Assembly: GCA_023484515.1 (NCBI GenBank)
Contig: JAMDAY010000023.1
Span: 1-53,028 of the forward strand
Reading direction: 5' to 3'
DNA: 53,028 nt
From: Patescibacteria group bacterium
GTDB taxonomy: Bacteria > Patescibacteriota > Doudnabacteria > UBA920
Made by a program: the position numbers and the translations under genes
Shown here: piece by piece, positions 1 to 7,710 of the stretch
How positions within the stretch are numbered: the first letter of the stretch is position 1
Layout: the number at the start of each line of letters is the position of its first letter
Notes under the pieces: generated by a model
Databases searched by the model: none
What the model saw: only the letters and a program-made list of their open reading frames with translations
What the model was told of the DNA's origin: nothing

Positions 1-180
1 GTAATATGCTGGTAAGCCATGTAATTGTGGGTTTAATGGTAAAGTTTGTTGCTTTAACCATCTTACCTTAATTACTGGCCCTTTTTAATGCCTGCGGAGG
101 CGGTTGCACTTCAGATTAGAATTCGAGTGCCTGAATTTGCCAAATTTATATAAATAAGTTAAAATAAATAAGTTCACTTT

Positions 181-267
181 GGGCAGGTAGCGAAGCGGTC
201 AAACGCGACTGACTGTAAATCAGTTGGCTTTATGCCTTCATAGGTTCGAATCCTATCCTGCCCACCA
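181..267 (+). tRNA. tRNA-Tyr (anticodon GTA), CCA encoded
   Basis: gggcagg...cctgccc acceptor, GACTGTAAATC anticodon arm, long variable arm, GGTTCGAATCC T-arm, A-CCA end at 264-267. Confidence 0.95.
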
Positions 268-287
268 CGTCGTTCGCGAACGACGTG
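266..287. repeat. 22-bp perfect palindrome abutting tRNA-Tyr CCA end
   Basis: CACGTCGTTCGCGAACGACGTG. Confidence 0.9.
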
Positions 288-414
288 TCCCACCACTTCT
301 TCGCTAAAGCTACGAAGTGCAGGCGCGGCTTAGGGGTTAAATATTGTTTTGATTATTGACACTGGTTAAAGATCAAATTTTTAGTTTTAATTACTGGCAT
401 TGCTTATACTATCA

Positions 415-444
415 AAACACCTCAACCGGACGGTTGAGGTGTTT
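415..444 (-). terminator. Hairpin terminator downstream of ahcY
   Basis: AAACACCTCAACCG-ga-CGGTTGAGGTGTTT, 14-bp inverted repeat just 3' of the minus-strand gene. Confidence 0.7.
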
Positions 445-464
445 AATTTCATTATCCGACTAAT

Positions 465-1718
465 CTATGTCCCTTCCTGCCAGGAGGCCAGGTATTTTTT
501 TTGCTCGGGCGTGAGAATGTCTATTTTTACGCCCATGGCGGCAAGCTTTAATTTTGCCACGCGCCGGTCAATCTCGTCCGGGACATTGTGCACATTTATG
601 GAAAGTTTGCTGTGGTTTTTCGCCAGCCAGGCGGCGGTTAAAGCCTGGTCGGCAAAGGACATGTCCATAACCGAAGAAGGATGCCCTTCGGCCGCCGCCA
701 AATTTACCAGCCTGCCTTCGGCCAAAAGGTAAATCTTGTTGCCATTGTTCAAGTTATATTCTTCCACCGCACTGCTAACAGGCCGGTGCGACTTAGACAA
801 GCTTTCCAAATCGGGAATGGAAATTTCCACGTTAAAGTGCCCGGTGTTGGCCAACATGGCGCGGTCTTTCATTACGGCCATATGTTTTTTGGTAATAACG
901 TCCCTGTCGCCCGTGGCGGTAATAAAAATGTCGCCCAGCTTTGCCGCCTCCCGCATGGGAGCCACGTAAAAGCCGTCCATAACCGCCCTTAACGACTTAA
1001 CGGGATCCACTTCCGTTACAATGACATGCGCGCCCAAGCCCCTGGCTTTTTGCGCCACGCCGCTGCCGCAATAACCATAGCCTGCTACCACCACTTTTTT
1101 TCCGGCCAGCAAAATATTCGTGGCCCGGATAACCGCGTCCAGCGTGCTTTGCCCGGTTCCGTAATAATTGTCAAACATGTGCTTGGTGGGAGTGTCGTTT
1201 ACCGCGACCACCGGATACTTTAACGCGCCGTCCTTGGCCATGGCTTTCAGCCTAATTACCCCGGTAGTGGTTTCTTCCTGGCCGGCCCAAATGCTTTTTA
1301 AAGCCTCCGTCCGCTTGGAATGGATAAGGGAAATTAAGTCCGCGCCGTCGTCTATGGTTATTTGCGGCTTGCCGTCCAAAACCAGGTTGAGGCAGCGGTA
1401 ATAGTCCTTGTTGGAAATTCCCCGCCATGCGTAAATATTTATACCCGACTTGGCCAGAGCCGCGGCTACGTCGTCTTGCGTGGAAAGGGGATTAGACCCG
1501 CATAAAAAAACAGAAGCCCCGCCTTGCGCCAAAACTTTGGCCAAAACCGCGGTTTCCTTTGTCACATGCAGGCATGCGGCGATTTTGGTATTTTTAAACG
1601 GCTGCTTGGCCTTAAATTCCTTGGCAATGGCCTTTAGCACCGGCATTTCGTTTTCCGCCCATTGGATTTTTAAGTTGCCCTGCGCGGCCAGGGAAATATC
1701 TTTAACCAGGTATTTCAT
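465..1718 (-). CDS. ahcY: Adenosylhomocysteinase
   Basis: 417 aa; NDTPTKHMFDNYYGTGQSTLDAVIRATN and VVAGYGYCGSGVA NAD-binding motif, ATGDRDVI, C-terminal DEID..VA..KL. Confidence 0.95.
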   Translation of the reverse strand: MKYLVKDISLAAQGNLKIQWAENEMPVLKAIAKEFKAKQPFKNTKIAACLHVTKETAVLAKVLAQGGASVFLCGSNPLSTQDDVAAALAKSGINIYAWRGISNKDYYRCLNLVLDGKPQITIDDGADLISLIHSKRTEALKSIWAGQEETTTGVIRLKAMAKDGALKYPVVAVNDTPTKHMFDNYYGTGQSTLDAVIRATNILLAGKKVVVAGYGYCGSGVAQKARGLGAHVIVTEVDPVKSLRAVMDGFYVAPMREAAKLGDIFITATGDRDVITKKHMAVMKDRAMLANTGHFNVEISIPDLESLSKSHRPVSSAVEEYNLNNGNKIYLLAEGRLVNLAAAEGHPSSVMDMSFADQALTAAWLAKNHSKLSINVHNVPDEIDRRVAKLKLAAMGVKIDILTPEQKKYLASWQEGT

Positions 1719-1984
1719 ATTTTTAAAGTTACAAATTTAAATTATGGACTAAGATGTCTTCCTAAAAAAACTTTAAACTTTCAACCCTTAATAATATTTT
1801 AAATTTTATGATTAATGTTGGAAGATGCCTTCCGTTTATATTATAACAAATTTTACGTAAAAACTAAACTGCGAAGGGCGCAGAGCGTCAATTAAGTTTT
1901 CTTGCATTAAAACGTCAATTTACCCGTAAGCATTAAATTTTATTTTGCAATTATTCCTGTAATTCAAATTTGCGCAGCGCGAAC

Positions 1985-1990
1985 TATAAT
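1985..1990 (+). promoter_or_regulatory. Candidate -10 box (TATAAT) upstream of SR-rich microprotein
   Basis: Perfect TATAAT about 55 nt upstream of ATG 2045; no clear -35. Confidence 0.35.
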
Positions 1991-2044
1991 GCAAAATAAA
2001 CATGAACGAAAACATTTTGTTTACGGAAGGGGGTGAAAATAATT

Positions 2045-2146
2045 ATGGCCACATCCAGAAGCCGCAGCAGGAGCAAGCGCACCAGCAGCCGCAGCAGAAG
2101 CTCCGGCAGCTCCAGCAGGAGATCCTCGCACCGCAGCCGCAGGTAG
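2045..2146 (+). CDS. 33-aa arginine/serine-repeat microprotein (MATSRSRSRSKRTSSRSRSSGSSSRRSSHRSRR)
   Basis: SD-like ggaagggggtg upstream of ATG, stop at 2144-2146 followed within 10 nt by a terminator hairpin; not in the supplied ORF track. Confidence 0.65.
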   Translation: MATSRSRSRSKRTSSRSRSSGSSSRRSSHRSRR

Positions 2147-2153
2147 ACACAAA

Positions 2154-2203
2154 AAATCCCGTCTTGCCGTCCGCTATTCTTATAGCCGGGCAAGGCGGGA
2201 TTT
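2154..2203. terminator. Hairpin terminator, probably bidirectional
   Basis: AAATCCCGTCTTGCC / GGCAAGGCGGGATTT inverted repeat between convergent genes. Confidence 0.75.
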
Positions 2204-2217
2204 ACTGCTTATTATTG

Positions 2218-2637
2218 CTATTTTTTCACGTTAGTTTGCTGCAATAAATTATAAACTTGCAAGGTTTCTTCCACTTTCCTGACCACCCCTTCCAGGGACC
2301 AATGGCTCTTGACCAAGTATTCTATTACTCCGGTCTTGGCGCCCAGCACTTCGGTAATCCGTTCCACTTCGCTCAAGTTGCTGATAATAATTACCGGGAT
2401 ATGGGCAATGCGCTCGTCCGCGCGCATCCGCTTAATCATAGTTACGCCGTCCACCAAAGGCATAACAATGTCCAATAAGATTAAATCAGGCTTGTTCTTT
2501 ATGGCCATCTGCAGGCCTTTTTCCCCGTTGCTGGCCTTGGCCACCCGAAAGCCTTCGCGCTTGAATTTATCCGACAGCACGTTTAGCAAATACAATTCGT
2601 CTTCCACGATTAAAATTTTATTCTGCGGTTTTTTCAT
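2218..2637 (-). CDS. Response regulator, receiver domain only (CheY-like)
   Basis: KILIVEDELYLLNVLSDKF, DLILLDIVMP, PVIIISNLS, K in LVKSHWS. Confidence 0.92.
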   Translation of the reverse strand: MKKPQNKILIVEDELYLLNVLSDKFKREGFRVAKASNGEKGLQMAIKNKPDLILLDIVMPLVDGVTMIKRMRADERIAHIPVIIISNLSEVERITEVLGAKTGVIEYLVKSHWSLEGVVRKVEETLQVYNLLQQTNVKK

Positions 2638-2695
2638 AATTGCGTAAAATTATTTGACTTATTTGACGGAAAAAAAGATTTTTTCTTACCGCGCA

Positions 2696-3451
2696 TTATT
2701 GGCTCAGCCGGGCATTTTCTTTTATCTCTGCAAGTTCTTCGGGGCAAAAATTAACCAACACTGTTTCCGGGCTTGGCCGCGCATTGTGGCTGGCTTCCGC
2801 GTTTTCGTTCATGAGGCAGCCGTCCAGTTCGTTATGGGGCAAGCCAAGCTGGTGGCCAAACTCATGCAAAATTGTTGAAAGCAGATAATTGTTAAAAGTT
2901 GCGGGATTGTCCCGGGTAAATTCTTGCAGGGAATCGTAGAAAATTACCATGCCGTATTCTTCCAGGCTGGACCCCAGTTCTTTCATGGATTCGTCGCGCC
3001 GGCTTGCTACCAGCAAATATAGCGAAGCGGTTTCGCCAAGGGCGCTTTCGTTGCGGTATTGTTTGGCCAGACTTTTTACGTCCGCTTCTGAAAGATCGGG
3101 CAAATACGGAAGATTGTCGTCAGATTGGAAGAAGGACGTCTCTTTTCCGGTCAGTTGCCCGATTTTTTCCGCCATCTGCTTTAAAACCGCGTAAGGAATT
3201 TCCAACCCTTGCATACTGTCAACTTCTACGGAAATTTTGCCGAACCTAGGCCCCAGATAATCGGTGCGGGCGTCACCGTCAAAATGCAATCCTAAAATTT
3301 GGCGGGCAACCGGGTATTTGGCAAATTTTAAGCGCAGGTTGCTGTTAAAATAATTGCCTTCCGGGCCCAGCGACCAAAGCTTTATTGCCGTAAAACCGAA
3401 TGACAGAATTATTATGCAGATTAATAATAAGGCAACTATAAATTTTTTCAT
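2696..3451 (-). CDS. Secreted/membrane-anchored metzincin-type zinc metalloprotease (matrixin-like)
   Basis: N-terminal TM/signal; ILHEFGHQLGLPH fits HExxHxxGxxH; downstream LMN. Confidence 0.8.
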   Translation of the reverse strand: MKKFIVALLLICIIILSFGFTAIKLWSLGPEGNYFNSNLRLKFAKYPVARQILGLHFDGDARTDYLGPRFGKISVEVDSMQGLEIPYAVLKQMAEKIGQLTGKETSFFQSDDNLPYLPDLSEADVKSLAKQYRNESALGETASLYLLVASRRDESMKELGSSLEEYGMVIFYDSLQEFTRDNPATFNNYLLSTILHEFGHQLGLPHNELDGCLMNENAEASHNARPSPETVLVNFCPEELAEIKENARLSQ

Positions 3452-3524
3452 TGGGCTATTTTAAAAATGCGCGTCTAAAGGCCGGCTGATAATGATCGCA
3501 ATTCTATAATCTAAAGAGATGGCC

Positions 3525-3668
3525 TAAAAACTCGCTTTGTAGGCGAAATTGCAAAATTTCAAGGCAGTTGGGGCAAATAAATTTTGATGTTTAGCCGTAG
3601 GCTAAGCGGAGAAATTTTTTGGCCCAAATGGCCGAAATTTTGCAATTGCAGCCCAAATGGAGTTTTTA
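3525..3668. repeat. ~144-bp imperfect palindrome
   Basis: TAAAAACTC...GAGTTTTTA, AATTGCAAAATTTC...GAAATTTTGCAATT, centre TTAGCCgtaGGCTAA; arms are concentric. Confidence 0.75.
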
Positions 3669-3742
3669 GACAGCCTCAAAGGCTGTTTATCCCGAAAGGG
3701 TGATCCTGGTAGTATCTTACGTTAAAAGTTTTATCGCCTGGG

Positions 3743-4168
3743 CTAGGGCCACGGCCAGGGGCTCTTGGGCCTGGGCATTTTTTCTATGCCATCTTTAATT
3801 GGCGTTTCTGCCTTCATGCCGTCTTCCGCGCCTTTTCTAACAGCGCCGCCAGCCGGCTCTGTTCCTTTAACAACAGGATCGCCTTTGCCGGCCGCTTTCA
3901 CTGATTCCAGGCCCTGGCTAAACGGACCGCTGGCAGTAGCCTTTTGTATTTGTTCCAGGCCTTTGTCAAAAGGCTTGTCTCCCCGAACCGGCCCTTTGTT
4001 GGCTGTTGCTACCTGCTTATCCTTTGTTTCGGCTGCAGCTTTTAAACCAAAGCCTAAAACTGCAAGGCCCTTTAAGAAAACTCTCCTGGGCGTGCCCTTG
4101 GTGCGATCCGGAGCCTGAAAATTCATATCCGTTTCCACAGGCCCTGTTTCGTTAAAGTTTGATTCCAT
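3743..4168 (-). CDS. Hypothetical protein with Tat-like N-terminus
   Basis: 141 aa; TPRRVFLKGLAVLGFGLKAAA resembles RRxFLK Tat signal; remainder low-complexity G/K/A-rich. Confidence 0.55.
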   Translation of the reverse strand: MESNFNETGPVETDMNFQAPDRTKGTPRRVFLKGLAVLGFGLKAAAETKDKQVATANKGPVRGDKPFDKGLEQIQKATASGPFSQGLESVKAAGKGDPVVKGTEPAGGAVRKGAEDGMKAETPIKDGIEKMPRPKSPWPWP

Positions 4169-4372
4169 AAAATAATAATTAATTGCTTTTATTAATCATA
4201 GCAAAAAAAATGTCTTATTTACAGGGTTGCTATGAACATGGACATTTTTACTCTTTTATGGTAAAATATTTTAAATGGCTTTTGTCAGCTTGGCTTAATG
4301 ACAGGTTCTGCCATTTATAATCGGGAGGGCGGACAGGCGCTCGTTTACCTGCCCGCCAGCCGCGCGCCAAAA

Positions 4373-4467
4373 TAGCTCAGTTGGTAGAGCAACGGTTTTG
4401 CTCCGACGTTCGCCAGAGGCGAAGTCGGAGTCCCGACCCTGCCGCAGGCAGGCGTCGGGATAAACCG
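4373..4467 (+). pseudogene. Broken tRNA-Thr-like copy interrupted by two 30-bp palindromes
   Basis: 4373-4400 identical (28 nt) to tRNA-Thr 5' half; 4401-4460 insert; taaaccg 4461-4467 restores the anticodon arm; no T-arm follows. Confidence 0.65.
4401..4460. repeat. Two tandem 30-bp palindromic elements
   Basis: CTCCGAC-gttcgcc-aga-ggcgaa-GTCGGAG and TCCCGAC-cctgcc-gca-ggcagg-c-GTCGGGA. Confidence 0.8.
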
Positions 4468-4490
4468 CCCCCCCGCCAACCATGGTCTGT

Positions 4491-4566
4491 GCCGATGTAG
4501 CTCAGTTGGTAGAGCAACGGTTTTGTAAACCGTAGGTCGTCGGTTCAAGCCCGACCATCGGCTCCA
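4491..4566 (+). tRNA. tRNA-Thr (anticodon TGT), CCA encoded
   Basis: GCCGATG/CATCGGC acceptor, GCTCAGTTGGTAGAGC D-arm, ACGGT-TTTGTAA-ACCGT, GTCGG-TTCAAGC-CCGAC. Confidence 0.96.
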
Positions 4567-4698
4567 CTGCTTCGCTAAAGCTATGCAGTACAAGCAATAT
4601 CATGATAGGATCGTCATGATGTGCCAAAATTATCCTGACGCCCAGGTGAATTTTGCAATATTTTTATTATTAAATCTTTTTATTTTTAAATTAAGCAT

Positions 4699-4854
4699 AT
4701 GTCCCAAGACAATTTGATCAACATGGAATGCACCGTGTGCCATAACCTGAATTACCAGACTAACAAGAACAAGAAGAACACCCAAAAGCGCCTGGAGCTG
4801 CAAAAATTCTGCAAGTTCTGCAAGAAAAAGCAGTTGCACAAGGAAACCAAATAA
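4699..4854 (+). CDS. rpmG: Ribosomal protein L33 (bL33)
   Basis: 51 aa [51 protein letters not shown]; CxxC pairs; short, absent from ORF track. Confidence 0.88.
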   Translation: MSQDNLINMECTVCHNLNYQTNKNKKNTQKRLELQKFCKFCKKKQLHKETK

Positions 4855-4903
4855 ATGCCGGATTTCCAATTTCCAATATCAAATCATCGGAAATTGGAGC
4901 AAT

Positions 4904-4936
4904 GGGGGAATATTTCAATGGTAGAACAGCGGTCTC
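4904..4936 (+). pseudogene. 5' half of an interrupted tRNA (Trp/Gly-like)
   Basis: gggggaatatttcaatggtagaacagcggtctc: acceptor-like, D-arm, and anticodon arm up to position ~34. Confidence 0.6.
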
Positions 4937-4978
4937 TCCGCCTTCGACAATATTATAATAAAATCCGCCGCTGATGGT

Positions 4979-5052
4979 GGGGGGTTCGTATAACGGTAGT
5001 ACATTGGTCTCCAAAACCAATTGCGAGGGTTCGACTCCTTCACCCCCTGCCA
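4979..5052 (+). tRNA. tRNA-Trp (anticodon CCA), CCA encoded
   Basis: GGGGGGT/ACCCCCT acceptor, TTGGT-CTCCAAA-ACCAA, GAGGG-TTCGACT-CCTTC, G-CCA. Confidence 0.93.
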
Positions 5053-5087
5053 AGAGCGGCGGATTTTATATTGCTTCGGCGGACAGG

Positions 5088-5128
5088 CAAAACCGCTTGC
5101 GCGGGTTCGATTCCTACCGCCCCTGCCA
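5088..5128 (+). pseudogene. 3' half of an interrupted tRNA-Trp-like gene, ending in CCA
   Basis: caaaaccgcttgcgcgggttcgattcctaccgcccctgcca. Confidence 0.6.
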
Positions 5129-5150
5129 CGTCGTTCGCGAACGACGTGGC
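5125..5150. repeat. 26-bp perfect palindrome abutting tRNA-like CCA end
   Basis: GCCACGTCGTTCGCGAACGACGTGGC; its 22-bp core also occurs at 266-287. Confidence 0.9.
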
Positions 5151-5249
5151 CTGCCAAGGCATTTTTTATCGAGTTATCGGGATGGATTGCGGCAGTTTCA
5201 AGTTCCAGACCTGGATGCAAAACTCGATAGAAGATGTCTATGCCAATAC

Positions 5250-5278
5250 AAAAATAACCGTTTCATGCGGTTATTTTT
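5250..5278. terminator. Hairpin terminator
   Basis: AAAAATAACCG-tttcatg-CGGTTATTTTT. Confidence 0.75.
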
Positions 5279-5297
5279 GGTAATGTAGAAAAATTGA

Positions 5298-5546
5298 TTA
5301 TTTTATCATTCCGGTTTTTTGTTCCAACCGTGTAACCCGTTTCTGCAACTCAACCAGTTCAAAACGATATGCGACGTTATCCAGCCGCAATTTGATGTCT
5401 TCCTGGCCTTGCTCCAGCTTGGCAATATCTGCTTTAGTGGCCATACTTTTCAAATTATCCTTAGTAGCCATTCCCGAAAAACCCTCCGCTACCATAGCGG
5501 CCAGGTCGTCTAATGTGATTTTTTTTCCCGATTTCTTCATAATCAA
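5298..5546 (-). CDS. Small coiled-coil-like protein, 82 aa
   Basis: TKADIAKLEQGQEDIKLRLDNV...ELQKRVTRLEQK heptad character; preceded by poly-A-rich leader. Confidence 0.7.
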   Translation of the reverse strand: MIMKKSGKKITLDDLAAMVAEGFSGMATKDNLKSMATKADIAKLEQGQEDIKLRLDNVAYRFELVELQKRVTRLEQKTGMIK

Positions 5547-5731
5547 ATTATGAACCTTTTATTTTTGTAAGTCAAACTGCGATTAGTTTGACGGTTTTAT
5601 TGGCAAATACCTACTTTCATTTTATTTAAGTAAAAAATCATTACGAAACATTTGAAATATAATAACCTCTGGCTTGTATTATATGGCAGGAATGGTCGAA
5701 TGCTTAAAAATTAACAAGAAAGGCTTAATGA

Positions 5732-6463
5732 ATGAAACAATTAAACCTTAAAAAGCTCGCCGGATTGGCCGGGGTGCTGGTGCTGATTGGCGCGGCAATT
5801 GTCGGGACTTCAATCCTTGGTTCCGCCAAGACCAGCCAAGCCCAAACCGCAAACAGCGGCAGTTCCAACACCAACTCGAACGGCAGCAGTCCGAGCAATC
5901 AGCCCCCTTACGGTTGGGGTAAAATGGAGGGAAGGGGACAATTTGGTTCGGCAATAACAGGTACGGTATCGTCCGTAAACGGCAATACTATTACCTTAGC
6001 CGGGAAAAATGGCACTACTTATACCGTAGATGCCAGCAAGGCCCAAATTGAGAAATTTGCCAACAATGCCAAAACTACCATCCAAGTTTCCGGCATTGCA
6101 AGCGGAGATACCCTCACCGTATTCGGTCCGGTTTCCAACAACAACGTTGCGGCCAACCGGATCATAGACGGCAACTTGCCAGCCAGACCGGCCAGGCAAA
6201 CACCCGCGGCCTCCGGAACTGTTACCGCAATTAACGGCAATACCATAACTTTGGCCGGCAGCGACAATGCCACTTACACTGTGGATGCCAGCAACGCTCA
6301 ATTAATGGTAGTAAAGCCTGCCGGGACTTCCTTACAAAATTCCGGTATTGCCAACGGCGATACCCTAACCGTGTTCGGAACCCTTTCAGGCAACAATATT
6401 GCGGCAACCAGGATTTTTGACGGCAACCGCCAACAGGGTGGATTCGGAATAATGCACAGGTAA
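5732..6463 (+). CDS. Exported protein with two DUF5666-like repeats
   Basis: Signal/TM, then GTVSSVNGNTITLAGKNGTTYTVDAS and GTVTAINGNTITLAGSDNATYTVDAS tandem domains. Confidence 0.8.
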   Translation: MKQLNLKKLAGLAGVLVLIGAAIVGTSILGSAKTSQAQTANSGSSNTNSNGSSPSNQPPYGWGKMEGRGQFGSAITGTVSSVNGNTITLAGKNGTTYTVDASKAQIEKFANNAKTTIQVSGIASGDTLTVFGPVSNNNVAANRIIDGNLPARPARQTPAASGTVTAINGNTITLAGSDNATYTVDASNAQLMVVKPAGTSLQNSGIANGDTLTVFGTLSGNNIAATRIFDGNRQQGGFGIMHR

Positions 6464-6495
6464 ATTTTCCCCAAGTTTTGCCTGGATTGAAACAG

Positions 6496-6532
6496 AAAAT
6501 CCCATTCTATGAAAACAGAATGGGATTTTTTT
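6496..6532 (+). terminator. Rho-independent terminator
   Basis: AAAATCCCATTCT-atgaaaac-AGAATGGGATTTTTTT. Confidence 0.9.
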
Positions 6533-6741
6533 ATTTACCGCTAAAATTAGTTGAACACTACAGCTTAAGGAGACAGATCAATGAGCGAAGGTGAAGGCGC
6601 TCTTCCGGGCCGGCCCTCTTAAGTCAGGCTGATGACAATCAACATCTAATAATCTAAAAATTACTTATCCCGGAAGGGCGCCTTCACTACCCCGGCTTGC
6701 CTACAAAGTTTGTATCATTGCAATAATACAAACTACGACCA

Positions 6742-7710
6742 TTATATTAAATTATTCAGTATATCCCTGCCGGAAAAATATCCTACCTGCCGGCGCCAGG
6801 AATTGAGATTTGGTATTACTATTTGCCACCCGCCACCTACGTTAACGCTTATGCTTGGCACAGGCGAAATGGCAGGCACAGGCGAAGCAGTAGAAGTTTG
6901 GCCGTTTGAACCTGTCCGGCCCCAGCCGCGGCCGCTATAGCCTGTTACGTTTGGAACGGATGAAACCGCCGCGACATTTGAACGCGTTACGGAAAAATCC
7001 GTACCATCAGTTGCCAGGCTGGAAGTAGACGCCAAAACCTGCTTAGCCTGGTTTATCATATTTATCATTTTTGCGCCGGACTGGGAAATGGTAACCTGAT
7101 TGCCATTTTGAATAGCCCAGCCGTTCGTGAATTGAACGGTCCCAAAATTATCCAAAGGGATAAACGACCGGCCGGAGCTGGGCATCTCCTGGATCCATTC
7201 CGCGGAAGACAAGGAAGAGTTGTAATTTACCGCAGTCTGGTAATTTTGTCCGGAGGTATTATTTTTTACGGAAACGTTCCAAATATTTCCCGATTGGCGG
7301 GTAATGGCAACGGTTATTGAATCTCCGGCATTAACGGAAAGGGGAATGGGCTGGGCGCTGCGGGGCAAAAGTTCTATCCAGGCCTGGTAATCTATATTAC
7401 CCGTCCTGCCTATCATGCCTTGGGTTCCTGCCTGGATAATGTCCTGGCCGGAAATTCCGCCAATCCCGACCCAGGCGGCATCCGCCCCGTAGTTGCTTTT
7501 GCTGACTTGCGGCACAACCCAAGTGCTGCCCACTCCCGTATATGTTCCTCCCGTGGCTGCGTACCCCGACCAATTGGCAGAAGTACGCGCAGCCGTCACT
7601 GGCCCTGATGTTTGGACTGCGCCAGCCGGATCAATTGCCATTGCCAGTCCTGCCAACACAGTTGCCGCGACCGCCAGCCAAAACTTGAACCTTGATGTTA
7701 AATTTTTCAT
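6742..7710 (-). CDS. Secreted G1 (eqolisin/glutamic) peptidase family-like protein
   Basis: Signal peptide; NWSGYAATGGTYTGVGSTWVVPQV, WVGIGG, SSAEWIQEMPSS typical of bacterial G1 proteins. Confidence 0.8.
   Translation of the reverse strand: MKNLTSRFKFWLAVAATVLAGLAMAIDPAGAVQTSGPVTAARTSANWSGYAATGGTYTGVGSTWVVPQVSKSNYGADAAWVGIGGISGQDIIQAGTQGMIGRTGNIDYQAWIELLPRSAQPIPLSVNAGDSITVAITRQSGNIWNVSVKNNTSGQNYQTAVNYNSSLSSAEWIQEMPSSGRSFIPLDNFGTVQFTNGWAIQNGNQVTISQSGAKMINMINQAKQVLASTSSLATDGTDFSVTRSNVAAVSSVPNVTGYSGRGWGRTGSNGQTSTASPVPAISPVPSISVNVGGGWQIVIPNLNSWRRQVGYFSGRDILNNLI

Noticed and set aside
1719-1850. SAH riboswitch upstream of ahcY
   Set aside because: Only short AT-rich hairpins (e.g. GGAAGatgcCTTCC) visible; no recognisable SAH motif
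2002-2247. 81-aa Q-rich ORF overlapping the SR microprotein
   Set aside because: No SD, and it reads through the terminator hairpin; the 2045 frame has SD and stops before the terminator
4401-4460. Self-splicing intron in tRNA-Thr
   Set aside because: 60 nt is far too short for group I/II, and no T-arm follows, so splicing would not give a tRNA
4345-4593. Minus-strand ORF MYCIALAKQWSRWSGLNRRPTVYK...
   Set aside because: Antisense of the tRNA-Thr genes; classic spurious translation
4915-5220. ORFs over the tRNA-Trp region on both strands
   Set aside because: They consist of translated tRNA and palindrome sequence
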